Position numbers and translations under genes: made by a program. DNA of 64,000 nucleotides. It comes from Cunninghamia lanceolata (lineage: Eukaryota > Streptophyta > Pinopsida > Cupressales > Cupressaceae). The stretch lies in contig BSBN01000254.1 in assembly GCA_027924645.1 (NCBI GenBank), positions 15,260,501-15,324,500 of the forward strand, read 5' to 3'. This document shows, piece by piece, positions 34,590 through 45,496 of this stretch. The notes under the pieces were generated by a model. The model had not been told where the DNA came from, searched no databases, and worked only from the letters and a program-made list of their open reading frames with translations. Position 1 is the first letter of the stretch. The number at the start of each line of letters is the position of its first letter.

Positions 34590-37090
34590 GACGAAGACTA
34601 ATCCACCATCCAAACTTGTTCCAACTGATCAATAACCAAATTAGCAAGGCAATCGACCACTATGTTGCCTTCATGATAATAATGGGAAATCTAGTAGGAA
34701 TCAAAGTATTCCAATAGCTTCCATGCCTGTTCCAAGAAATAACTAATGTACCAATTTCCTACTTTCCTACTCATCAAAGTAGTGATGATGATCATAGAAT
34801 CCCCTTCAATCCATAAATGTTTGAAGCCCTTCTCCAAACCTAGATGAAGACCATGCACCAGAGCTGAAACCTCTATTATATTGTTAGTTCCTTTTGGTAG
34901 TTTTGCCGCTTTGGCTACCAGTAGTTTACCTTCTTCGATCCTTATTATGCATCCAAGACTAGACGGTCCTAGATTGCACTGACAAGCTCCAAAAAAATTC
35001 AATTTTACAAAGGGGTGATTTGTCAGTTGCCACTTAATATTAGTCCTATCCACTTTCTTTACCATCCCTTGAGAGGGCGTCCTCCTCCTCTTCACATATA
35101 AATATTTCCAATTATTGGCCATAAGACTATCCCAATTCATCCACTTTGTGTCTATGTCTTGAAATCTTCTAAGCTTAGCATTAATGGTTTATGAAATGGG
35201 GACCTCCAAGTCTACACACAACTCTTTTGAAGACATTGCCTTGTTTATGAAAATCCTATGGTTCCTCTCTTTCCAAAAGGTCCGAATCAAAAGAGAAGGG
35301 CTAATTGTGCACAAATCCTGGAAGGTAGCCTCTTGATACAACTTGGGCTAGCCCTTAACCCACTAAAGTAGGGTATCTGGTATAGGTGAGCACCAATTAA
35401 GTTGCCTCATAATCCATTTCTATCAGTCTTGGCTATATCCACAAGTGATGAACATGTGATTAGCGGATTCACTATATTGTTGACAAAGAACGAACTTGAA
35501 GGAAGGTCCCAATGCTAGCTTTTCAAGCCTATCACCTGTTAGAATCTTATTCTAAATGGCTAGCTAGCCATGTGAATATACTGACCTTTGGGATCTAATT
35601 GGATCAACCAAACAGAAATATGTAGGCCAATCGATAGTGTTTCTGGTCAATAGAAATCTGTAGCCTTGCGAAGCTTTATATCTGCCCAAACCATCCCCTT
35701 TCTAGATCAACTTGCCATCCTTGGGGTTAAAGAAAATAAATCTTCTATCCAAGATTCTTTTTAACAGAAGCTTATGATTGACTGGAAAATTACATCCATC
35801 AAAGTCCTTCCAAACCACTCTAGGAGGGCAGCTATTTCTATCAACTACGTATTAGTTTGCAACCTTATCGCCCCAAAAAATTTTGAGGTAAAGCTTGACC
35901 TCCTTCAAACCTCCAATGGAAGCCAAGTTAGGCCACCTATTACAAGAGTCATTGCAAAATGATGCCTTCTTTCCATTGGAAACTTTCCAAGTCATTCTTG
36001 GTAAAATTACTTCTCTGCTCCTAACAATAAAATTCTAAACTAATGATCCATTTAGAGGAATAGAAACTATAAAAATCCTAATTGGATATTGACTATCAAG
36101 ATACATCTTCTGCATTAAATTAACCCATTTCATGTTTGGGCTCTTATACATCTTCGAAGCCATCTTATCTCATAGAGCCAAATTTTGTAACTCTTGATCC
36201 AACACTCTAGCTCCTCCTTGAGTTTTGGGTTTACAAACCTTTCCCCATGAAATCAGATCGATTCTCTTGGCATTTGTAGCTCTTTGCCTGAGGAATTTTC
36301 TACACAATTTAGCTATATCCTCCAGAATACCTTTTGGGACCTATAGACTTGACATCATATATATGGGAACCACTGATAGGACCGCCTTAACAAGAGTTAT
36401 CCTACTCATGAGGGATAACCACTTCCCTTTCCAAGCACTAATCTTCTGGCTTAAGTTCTCAATTATACTCTTCCACAGGACTTTCTTATGTCAGCCTTTG
36501 AACAATGGTATGCCCAAGTACTTAGCTAGAAGGGATTTGACTTTGAAATTAAGGAGGTTTGTGAGCCTCTTCTATCTATCCTTGCCAATGTAGAAGAGAA
36601 AGATTTTATATTTCACCTCATTAACTCTCTGACCCAATGTCTCACAATACAAACTCAAGACCTCCTTGATGGCTAAATCCTCCTTCCTATTGGCTCTCCC
36701 AAAGAGAAGAGTATCGTCTGCAAACAAAGAATGAGTAAGAGGTTCACTTGCAAATTACAGATTGATGCCCTTCCATCTTCTGGTCACCCTTGCCTCTTTA
36801 ATTGACCAAGTGAGGGCTTCCATCATCAAAATGAAGAGATATGGGGAGATGGGATCCCCTTGCCTCAATCCCTTTGAAACCTCAAAGGAGGAGGACTCTG
36901 AGCTATTGATTAGCACCAAACAACAAGAGTCTATAACATAGGAGGAGATCCACTTAACCCACTGATGTGAGAACCCTAGGCAATTAAGGAAATGGAATAG
37001 TAAATCCCAGTTGACCCTATCATATGCTTTGGCCATGCCCAATTTCAACACCATATTAAACTGGTATTTCTTTTTCTAACACTCGGTGAA
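34590..37090 (-). pseudogene. L1-like LINE fragment: RT, zinc-finger region and RNase H
   Basis: Minus-strand order is that of plant L1 LINEs. RT at 37054-36755 has KLGMAKAYDRVNWDLL (the family has Asp where this copy has the first Gly, so a catalytic residue is lost), then KGLRQGDPISPYLFILMMEA. After an in-frame TAA follows the FADD catalytic pair at 36724-36713. A zf-RVT-like region is near 35600-35300. RNase H at 35140-34691 shows GCIIRIEEGKL, EVSALVHGLHL and WIEGDS, with a DCLANL-type ending near 34640. Sequence upstream of the RT is missing past about 37090, so the 5' half (ORF1, endonuclease) is truncated, as usual for LINEs. Many stops and shifts show age. Confidence 0.87.
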
Positions 37091-37393
37091 TAATTGGTAG
37101 AGATTATGCAACTTAGGTTAACATGTGCTTCGACATATTGATATATGTATTTTTTAATTTTTAACATGACATAACATATTTACTTTCATATTCTTGTTTG
37201 AATGGTTGGCTTGTACATGGTAAAACTCAGCTTGTTTAGAAACTTGAAATTTTGTTGCAATCATTCACAAAAGAAAATAACAATATATCTATTCATTGTC
37301 AAAAATAATCTATCTATTCATATTAGAACTATGCATAATCTGCAGTTCCAAAAAGATGAAGTTGAATCAAATGATAGCGTTCTGTATGGATAT
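37091..37393. other. Unassigned AT-rich gap
   Basis: Between the truncated LINE end and the copia-4 LTR; no coding frame, repeat pair or signal was recognised. Confidence 0.5.
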
Positions 37394-37640
37394 TGTTGGA
37401 ATGTTATGGTAATTTCTCCCACTCACATATTAATATTGTAATTACTTATTTAATTAACTATACTAAGGAACCCCTAATGTACAAGACTCTTCAAGAATAA
37501 TGTAGTAAGATTTCTAGGTTATTCTTGTCTAGGAATCACTAGAAGGTTCCAGATTTTGTAAATACATCTGTATATATTCATAAACTATGTAACTATTTTT
37601 ATCAAGTTGAAATGGAGAATATAATTAGTGCTGAAGCATT
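37394..37640 (+). repeat. 5' LTR of copia-4 (right edge approximate)
   Basis: The first 150 bases match 41056-41207 (TGTTGGAATGTT, ATATTAATATTGTAATTACT, AGTAAGATTTCTAGGTT). The end is unclear because the deletion joins it to RT sequence without a primer site. Confidence 0.75.
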
Positions 37641-37954
37641 GTGTTTGTGACTATGCATGAATTTTAGTCTTGAGGATGCAGTTCAAGCTATGGATGAAGA
37701 GATCGAATCTAATGAAAATAATGACACATGGGAGTTTGTAGACTTACCTAAAGGAAAAAAATGCATAGGAGTAAAATGGGTTTATAAAACTAAGTTTAAT
37801 GAAAATGGTGAAGTTGAAACGTATAAGGAAAGGTTAGTAGCCAAAGGATTTGGACAACAATATGGAGTTGATTATAATGAAACATTTGTACATGTACCAA
37901 GACTTGATATAGTTAGAATAGCACTAGCAATTTCAGCTCAAAACAATTGGAAGG

Positions 37955-38414
37955 TGTTAGAGTGTAGGGTTTATCCTAACCCACACCTAGGCTTAACTCA
38001 AACTTAGTGGCTAAGTCTAACTTAACCTTGACATTAAAGGTTAAGTTCACTTTTGAGTTTAGTCACTTATTTGTCTCACTACATGTGCTCACATGAGGTT
38101 ATTCATTTTTACACTTCACCTCATTAGAGGTTGGAGATATTCTCTCCTCACCTTATGGGAGGTTGGAGACATTTGTCCATCACCCTCCACATATGTACAC
38201 ATGTGCTCATCAAATAGATTGTTAGTCACAGTTGGTTGTCTCCTTCTCACCTCCTTCTCCTAGCCTATATAAGCAAGGCTCTTTGTAAATTTTCACCATC
38301 TCTTGGTGTAAAATCTTGATGTAATCTCTTGATTATACATTTTGGCTTTTATGTGATTATGCTTTGTGGATGTTCATCTTGGTTCTCATTTTCTGATCTT
38401 AGATAATTCTAACA
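37955..38414 (+). repeat. 5' LTR of the non-coding LTR element
   Basis: Pairs with 39384-39832 (shared CCTAACCCACACCTAGGC, ATTAGAGGTTGGAGATATTC). A TATATAAGCAAGG block near 38271 is a plausible promoter TATA region. Confidence 0.92.
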
Positions 38415-38427
38415 TGGTATCAGAGCC
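38415..38427 (+). other. Primer binding site of the non-coding LTR element
   Basis: TGGTATCAGAGCC begins on the first base after the LTR; exact tRNA-Met-type site. Confidence 0.92.
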
Positions 38428-39383
38428 ATGTAAGTGAAACACTTATCGTTTTTAGCAAATTCAAGCATCTAGCTTTTTCAAGGGTTCAATTTTTAGTATT
38501 TTCTTTGCAATTAGGTGCCTGTACTAAAATCAATTATGTATAGAAAAGTTGCAAAAAAAAATTAGCAGAGCACCTTTCAACCCTCTGCTCATCTACACAT
38601 TTTGGGTAAAATTAGTATTTTGCAGGTTTGGTATTAGTTTGTTTGGACTTTTGTGATGGTTTTGGGTGAATTTATGGTTCTGATTTGTATGGTCAAAGTC
38701 TCTACAGTCTTGCTGTGGTTTCCAATCTTCCAACAGAGTCCCATTTGAAGTTGTTGTTGTTCAAGATCAAAAATCTCATATCAACACTCACCAGTTGGAG
38801 AAATCATCATTTGAATTTTGTATTACAGAATTTGTTGATCAACTCCTACATTCAGCACTCCTAGTAGACTCTCTATACACCATTCTCTGCTATAGTGTTT
38901 GGTCATTGTTAGAAGAGATCTAGTCGCTATTCAATTTTTTCAACGATCATGGATCATCTTCAGCATCTAGTGTTATACATCTACCACCACTACATGAGCT
39001 ATTTAGAGGGGAGTTTGCATGGTTTCTCTTCTCTTATTAGTTTGGAGGAAGCATTTCCTCACATGGAGTTCATCACTTCATAGTTTTTTGGGGGATCACA
39101 TGACCTTTTTTCTTCTCTCTCCTATGGGGGGAATATTTCATGTACTTATAAGTTAGAAGTAGTCCTTGAGGGGTTCTGGGTCCTCCATCTATCACTCTTT
39201 TGTTCACTTGTACATTTCTTTCATGCATCTTTTCTCTTTTGGAGAGGAGTTTTATTCCCACAGATTTTTCTCCTTTTTTCTTTGCTTAATGAGAAATTTG
39301 TTCATGAGTACCTAAAATGGCCTAGTAATCGGAACCTATCATCATCTTTGTGTTCCTACCCCCTAAGTATAACTTAATGGGGG

Positions 39384-39832
39384 TGTTAGAGCATAGGGTT
39401 TATCCTAACCCACACCTAGGCTTAAGTCACACTTAGTGGCTAAGTCTAACTTAACCTTGAAATTAATGGTTAAGTTCACTTTTGAGGTTAGTCACTTTTT
39501 CGTCTCACCACTTGTGCTCACATGAGGTTAGTCATTTTGACACTTCACCTCATTAGAGGTTGGAGATATTCTCTCCTTACCTTATGGGAGGTTGGAGACA
39601 TTTGTCCATCACCCTCCACATATGCACACATGTGTTCATCACATAGAGGGTTAGTCATAGTTCGTTGTCTCCTTCTCACCTCCTTCTCCTTGCCTATATA
39701 AGCAAGGCTCTTTGTACATTTTCATCAACTCTTGGTGTAATCTTTTGATTATACATTTTGGCTTTTATGTGCTTATATGCTTTGTGGAAGTTCATCTTAG
39801 TTTTCATTTGTTGATCTTGGCTAATTTTGACA
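39384..39832 (+). repeat. 3' LTR of the non-coding LTR element
   Basis: Begins after the G-run polypurine tract (39371-39383) and ends TTTTGACA before GAAGG. By eye about nine-tenths identical to its partner. Confidence 0.92.
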
Positions 39833-41055
39833 GAAGGTTTACTAAATGGATGTCAAATCAACTTTCTTGAATGGTTATCTATAAGAAGAAGTTTATGTGC
39901 AATAGGCACCAGGATAGGAAGTAAGTGGACGTGAAGACAATGTATACAGGTTGAACAAGACACTTTATGGACTCAAGCAAGCACCTAGAGCATGGTATAG
40001 GCAAGTAGATTCATACATGGAAAATAATGGAGAGCCTACACTATACACACAAACCAATAAGCAAGGTCAAATTTTAATTGTTTGTTTATATGTTGATGAT
40101 TTGATTGTTACCAGAGATTTGTCCATATATATATGTTTAAATCAGCCATGAAGAAAGAATTTGAAATGATAGATTTGGGATTAATGAGATATTTTCTAGG
40201 CATTGAAGTTGTACAATTTGATAGATGGATTTTCATTTCTCAAACTAGATATGCAAAGAATGTATTGAGGAGATTTAGGATGATGAATTGCAATCCAACA
40301 TCTACTTCTATTACAACAAGTACAAAACTCAGAAGATAAGATAAGGGGGCTAATATTGATCCAACCATATTCAAAAGGGTTATTAGAAGTTTAATGTATC
40401 TCATAGCAGCAAGACTAGACGTCATGTATGGAGTTTGTCTAATTTCAATGTTCATGGAGTCACCCAAGGATTCATGTTGGCAAGTTGGAAAAAGAATATT
40501 GACATATATTGTAGGGACTATAGACTATGAAATATTGTATTATGCAACAAATGACTTTGAATTTATTGGATATATAGATAGTGATTTTGCACATGGTACG
40601 GATGATAGGAAGATTACATCAGGGTATGCATTTCATTTTGGATCGAGTGTAGTTACATGGGCATCAAAGAAACTACCAAAAGTGACAATCTCATTGGTAG
40701 AACTGGAATATGTAGCAGCAACTTTAGCAGTGTGCCAAGAAGTATGGATGTGAAGAGTATTGGTAGATTTAATGCATGATCAAGAGGATTCAACACTGAT
40801 TTATTGTGATAAAAAATCAGCAATTGCATTGTCAAAAACCATGTTTTTCATAAGAGAAGAAAACATATTGACACAAGGTATCACTTCATTGAGAGTTAGT
40901 GAATAAAGGAGAAATCAGCTTAGAGTTTGGTAGATCTGAAGATCAATTGGCAGATATATTCACGAAGGCATTAGCAAAGGAACAATTTAAATATCTAAGA
41001 GAGAATTTGAGTGTTGTAGCTGCTGAAGGAATAAGTGATAGAAATTAAAGGGGAG

Positions 41056-41207
41056 TGTTGGAATGTTTTGGTAACTTCTCCACTCCCATATTAATATTGT
41101 AATTACTTATTTAATTAACTATATTAAAGAAAACCCTAACGTAGAAGGCTCTAGAAGAATATTGATGTAGTAAGATTTCTAGGTTGTTCTTGTCTATGAA
41201 TATCTAT
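41056..41207 (+). repeat. 3' LTR of copia-4, truncated
   Basis: Follows AAAGGGGAG and matches the first part of 37394-37640, then diverges abruptly after CTTGTCTATGAAT. The remaining LTR end was not found downstream. Confidence 0.8.
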
Positions 41208-42320
41208 ATAGTGACCCTGATAAAGGATAATTTCTAAACAAAATGTTTAGGAAAAGATTATCCTTTACCAATATTGCATTTGTGGACTGCTCATAAGATG
41301 TTAGTGATTTACATGTTTCATGTGGTGGGAAGTGAAACTTTTTTTTTTTAAATAAAAGATTTTTTTTTTTTATTAATGTAAAGGGATTGTCAAATCATTA
41401 TTACAAGATGGGTTCCTAAGAAGATGCTTTGAGATCAAAGTAAAGGGTAATGCAAACATATTTGTTGTAATTTTCCCTATATGTGGGACCATTGAATAAT
41501 TTGAAATAGATGCTATCCTTGTCTGTTGTTAATTTATGTTTTTTTGGACATATAATTCAAAATGCTTTCTACATATGACATATAACTCCAACCTTTTGCA
41601 TATATATTAAACAAAGATGTCTATCAAACTAAATTTCTCTAGATTTATTTTAAAGTATTCAAAATATTTCACATAGAGTATTATTTTCATATAGAATCTA
41701 TATATATACTTATGAATTTTATTGAACCTATTCAAGGAAAGCATACTTATACAAGCAAATTTTTCTAACAATTAAACTAGCAAGTTAGGAAGGAAAAAAC
41801 ACATATTTTTAGCAATAAATATAGGTCATTTAATGAAGTATTATTTTTATTAACTACAATTTGTGTACCGAATGAAAGACAATCTATGAATGCTCTTAAA
41901 TATTACCAAACTTTTCATTTTCTCTTTTTGAATTATGTTTCACCTAAAAGTACAAGTGAATTTGTCAAGCAAAGGTTTAGAAGATGTTTTTGACACCATA
42001 AAGGAAATACACATAATTTAGCTAACTCACTTCACTATTTGGAAAGTAGAGACTGATTGTAAAAGGTTTTAATACCACTTGTTTCTAAGATTGTGTTTCT
42101 TGTATTTAAGTTCCTATCCACTTTAGGGATTATAGAGCCGGTATCTATACTTTTTGAGATGCCTTGACCTAAAATTAGTCAAAACAGATTTAACTTCTAG
42201 ATTCTAATTTTTTTGTGGGTCTCTCCTAGTTTAGAAAAACTCATTTTGGTTGGTTCTTGGAATTTTAGAAAAACTGAGTTGAAGCATGAGACTCAACCAA
42301 CCTAGAAATTAAGATGAAAA
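41208..42320. other. AT-rich unassigned region
   Basis: No coding frame or element boundary recognised on either strand; contains poly(T) and poly(A) runs near 41340-41375. Confidence 0.5.
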
Positions 42321-42752
42321 ATCCTCATTTGCAAGTTAAAGAACCCCTTAACAGATGTTGTTATTGTTGGTAGAATCACATCTAGCTTATGATTGGTAGA
42401 ATCATATCTAAAGATTATGGGATTTTTTCCAAAGTCAACGTGAGGAAAATTGTTAATTCATTGACCATAATATCGATATAGCTGCAAAAACTTTTAGAGG
42501 AAAGATAAACCAAAAGATCCTCATTTGCAAGTTAAAGACCCCCTTTAAGTGATGTTATTGTTGGTACAATCACATTTAAATTAGGGTAGGTAGAATCACA
42601 TCCAAAGATTATGGGATTTTTTCCAAAGTCAAATGTGAAAGTCAAAAGTGAGGAAAATTGTTTATTTATTGCCCATAATATTGATATGCCTATAAAACTA
42701 GCTAGAAATGGATCCATGCAAAAGCTTTTGGAGTAAAGGTAGACCAAAAAGA
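42321..42752. repeat. Diverged tandem duplication of about 200-235 bp
   Basis: Two copies start with ATCCTCATTTGCAAGTTAAAG at 42321 and 42517 and share GATGTTATTGTTGGTA-like, GATTATGGGATTTTTTCCAA and CATAATAT blocks. The second copy has an extra block near 42631-42650 and ends in AGACCAAAAAGAT. Confidence 0.8.
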
Positions 42753-43637
42753 TTAATATGAGGTGGATTATAAGTTTCCTATTTTAAGAGCCATTAAATA
42801 GAAGATGTGGTTATAATCATCCTAAATTAGTCAACACAAACTAGAATCCAAATCATTTGTGTCATTAGGGTGTTGTGTTCAAGTTTAGCACGTCTTTTTC
42901 CCTATGGTCACACCATTATCAAACCAAGTCTATATTGCAGTACATAAATTGAGGTCTGGTCATTCCTCATGTTAGCTTTATTTGATTGTTCTCTCAGGTT
43001 TATCACTTTCAGATTTGCTCTCTCAAGAACTAAGCAACCCAATTGAGGAAGATCTCAATAGCTTTTTCCTGTATATGTATAAAGAACTACGAGAAGGCCC
43101 AATCTTCCCTCGAAAGAGGAAAACTATGTTGCCTTCACATGAAAAGCCCACCAAATCTCTATGTCTCAATGGATGGACAGACTTTAGTTCCTTAAAAAAA
43201 AGGTTCATGGAGATTTTCCCAAAGTTCTGGAACCTAGATGTCATGGATCTAATAGAACTAGAAATCATTAGGACCTATATATGGACTCATGATGCTCAAG
43301 GAATATTTTTCTAAGATTATTTTCCTACAACCAAGAAAAAATAACGTAGCCTTCCAAGGACATCAAGGAAAAATCAGGCCTATTCATGAAGAATTGATCC
43401 CCATATTTCAATTCCACTGAAGATCTCCCTAGCATAGTGTCCGTACTAGTCAGACTACCTTTGCTCCCTAGTAAAGTTTGGCAAGAATCTAAACTAAGAA
43501 AATAGGCAGGGTAAATGAAGAATACATCACAATATCCAAGTTTAAACACCCAAGATTATTGAATCATGTCAAGATTTTTTTTGAATGTAGCTTTCGAATA
43601 GCCCTTCCCTCATAGTTTATTGCTAGAGATGGGATAT
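42753..43637. other. Unassigned region
   Basis: Contains a 110-codon plus-strand frame (42982-43314) and a 74-codon minus frame, but neither shows a domain or supporting context. I see nothing assignable. Confidence 0.45.
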
Positions 43638-44008
43638 GAAAACATTCCATTCACTGAGATGTTGCCCCTGTCATGAGCATGGACGAAGGGAGTGTGCTCT
43701 AAGTAGTAGCAAACAAGAGAAATATGCAAATAAATGTTGAAGAAGCTTCAAAAGAATATAACAAATTCAGGGCCTAAATTTGATGGCCATATAGTGGGAG
43801 GTTTTGAATGGGAACAACAATAAGATTATGAACATTCCATTCACTGAGATGTTGCACTTGTCTTGAGCATGGACATGCCATAAAAGGGAGTGTGCTCTAA
43901 ATAGTAGCAAGCAAGAGAAATATGCAAACACACCACCTACATAAATAAATGTTGAAAGCTTCAAAAAGAATAACAAATTCAGAGCCTAAATTTGATGACT
44001 ATATAGCC
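43638..44008. repeat. Tandem duplication of about 190 bp
   Basis: Copies start near 43640 and 43830 with AACATTCCATTCACTGAGAT and share GGGAGTGTGCTCTAA, AAGAGAAATATGCAAA and GCCTAAATTTGATG. The second has extra bases around CACACCACCTACAT. Confidence 0.85.
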
Positions 44009-44229
44009 CTATGTAAGCATTTTTCTGTAAAATACAACCAAATTTTGATTAAAAAAAATTGAAAGTGGAGATTTTATACAAACCGTCGAAAATTTCTATA
44101 GGATTATTCTCATATATATAATTAGTTTTTCCAAATGTCTTATTTCATGTCGATGTGAACTCAATAATAAACTCTGCCGTATTATTTACCAAAAATATTC
44201 AAACTTCAGTGGACATCATAAAAGATAAA

Positions 44230-45400
44230 TTAGGTCAGAAACTTCTGTTGCCAAGGCCACCACAAGTAGGTGCACTCGAATGGCGATAAGTAAGCGGATG
44301 ACAAATCCATATATCTCATTCCATGTTTCTTTATTTGTATCCGAAGTTGTGGATCAACGTCATCCATTGCAAATTTTCTCACGAGTCTGTTTTCCTTCCA
44401 TCGTATACATTTATTTCTTCTCCAACAACCACAGTCCATCCGCTGCTGTTAACTGAAACCTGGTCAATTTCTTTAGGCAAACTGATATCCACTCGGCACC
44501 ACCTCTTGGAGTTCATGTTTTCATCTCCATTCTCTGATTTCCACATAAACCCACATCCCTTGTCGACCAAAATTAGGTGCCCATCGCTCGCAGCTAAATC
44601 CCAGTACAAAGTAGAACAGCTCCACTGTGCCCTAGTCTACCAAATCTCGTCACAAAACTCATCGTATTCCTCTGAAAATAACTTATCAGGATCGTAGTCT
44701 CTGACAATAGCATCTGATGGGGGTAAAATTTGTGTCCAACATCTCTTAGAAAGATTCAATTCTAGAACCGTTCCTTTTTGGAATAAATGATCCAACCAGT
44801 AAAATCTTCCCCTGTAGTAAACTCCTCTTCCGAAAGCCGAAAGACCACCTAAATCTTCGGTATCTACATCTATTCTATTCCAAGAATCAGACGATGAATC
44901 ATAGACATCAATCGTATCTTCGATATCTCCCATTACAATAACGAATTGGTGGAAGATTCATACGCTTTCCTATAAATCCTAAATTGTATGGGAGCTCATC
45001 GGGGTAGGGGAAGAGCTGAAGAAGCTTCCAAGCCCTGCTCCTTTCATCGCAGATAGAAAATCTGAAACCAGTTGACCAACAGAATATGGTGTTGCATGCA
45101 AATTCAATGTAATAAGAATACTCACTAGATTTAACGATTGGAACTTTGTAAATATCTCCATTTCCTTCCATAACCCATGACTGTATCAGACCCAAATTTA
45201 GCGAATTGAAAGGGAAAAGCTGTGTTGTATGAAAGTTGTATATTTGGATATATTTTTTGCATGGCAGCATATGACGACAACATCTCATTCCATAATTTCC
45301 CCACAGTTCTCAATGTAACAAGGCGTCTTCGTGGGAGCAGCCTTGCTATGATCATCACCGCAATTTCTTCCGGAAGGTTTCGCCAAATTCCAATTTCCAT
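44230..45400 (-). pseudogene. F-box/kelch-type gene, broken
   Basis: The only host-gene relic recognised. From the ATG at 45400 the minus strand encodes an F-box: IWRNLPEEIAVMIIARL followed by LVTLRTVGKLWNEMLSS. F-box proteins recruit targets to SCF ubiquitin ligases. The frame then shifts near 45250 to a block with YNFHTTQLFPFNSL and GFRFSICDERSRAWKLL, again near 44940 to a kelch-like block (DTIDVYDSSSDSWNRI, GVYYRGRFYWLDH), has a TAG at about 44637 directly after DEIW, and shifts once more near 44410 before FECTYLWWPWQ. Three frameshifts and a stop rule out one product unless introns hide them; no convincing splice sites were seen. Probably intronless originally, about 385 codons. Confidence 0.8.
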
Positions 45401-45496
45401 CTCTAATTTTGGGAAACTATACCTCACTAGGGGAGAGGACCTACTAGTGGAGCACCCTAACTTCAGGCCTCTCAAAATTATATAATTTCGAATCAC

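Larger units (their letters stand above)
37955..39832 (+). mobile_element. Non-coding LTR element (TRIM/LARD-like), 1878 bp
   Basis: LTRs of 460 and 449 bp (TGTTAGAG...TTCTAACA and TGTTAGAG...TTTTGACA), GAAGG target repeats at 37950-37954 and 39833-39837, primer site TGGTATCAGAGCC at 38415-38427 and a polypurine tract ending GGGGG at 39383. The 969-bp interior has no gag or pol, so it must be mobilised in trans. It is larger than a classic TRIM and smaller than a LARD. It interrupts the copia-4 RT. Confidence 0.92.
37650..41040 (+). pseudogene. copia-4 RT and RNase H, broken and interrupted
   Basis: First exon-like block 37657-37954 carries the RT start (AMDEEIESNENNDTWEFVDL, GVKWVYKTKF, RLVAKGFGQQ). 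After the 1878-bp insertion it resumes at 39838 with MDVKST and LNGYL, then LYGLKQAPRAWYRQ, intact YVDD near 40095, a frameshift near 40125, MKKEFEMIDLGLMRYFLGIE, and RNase H (YIDSDFAHGTDDRK, VTWASKKLPK, YCDKKSAIAL) to about 40990. In-frame stops at Q-like positions follow the insertion. It encoded the polymerase of a copia element. Confidence 0.85.
37394..41207 (+). mobile_element. Ty1/copia element copia-4, internally deleted and nested
   Basis: A 5' LTR (TGTTGGAATG at 37394) and a truncated 3' LTR (same start at 41056, after AAAGGGGAG) bracket only the RT and RNase H part of pol. Gag, protease, integrase and the primer site are missing between about 37640 and 37650. A second LTR element sits in the RT at 37955-39832. 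Without it copia-4 is about 1.9 kb. Stops and a frameshift show it is dead. Confidence 0.85.

Noticed and set aside
42982..43314. 110-codon plus-strand frame
   Set aside because: No recognisable domain, no promoter context, and an overlapping minus-strand frame of similar length; kept as unassigned.
45222..45485. 87-codon plus-strand frame opposite the F-box region
   Set aside because: Antisense shadow of the F-box coding sequence.
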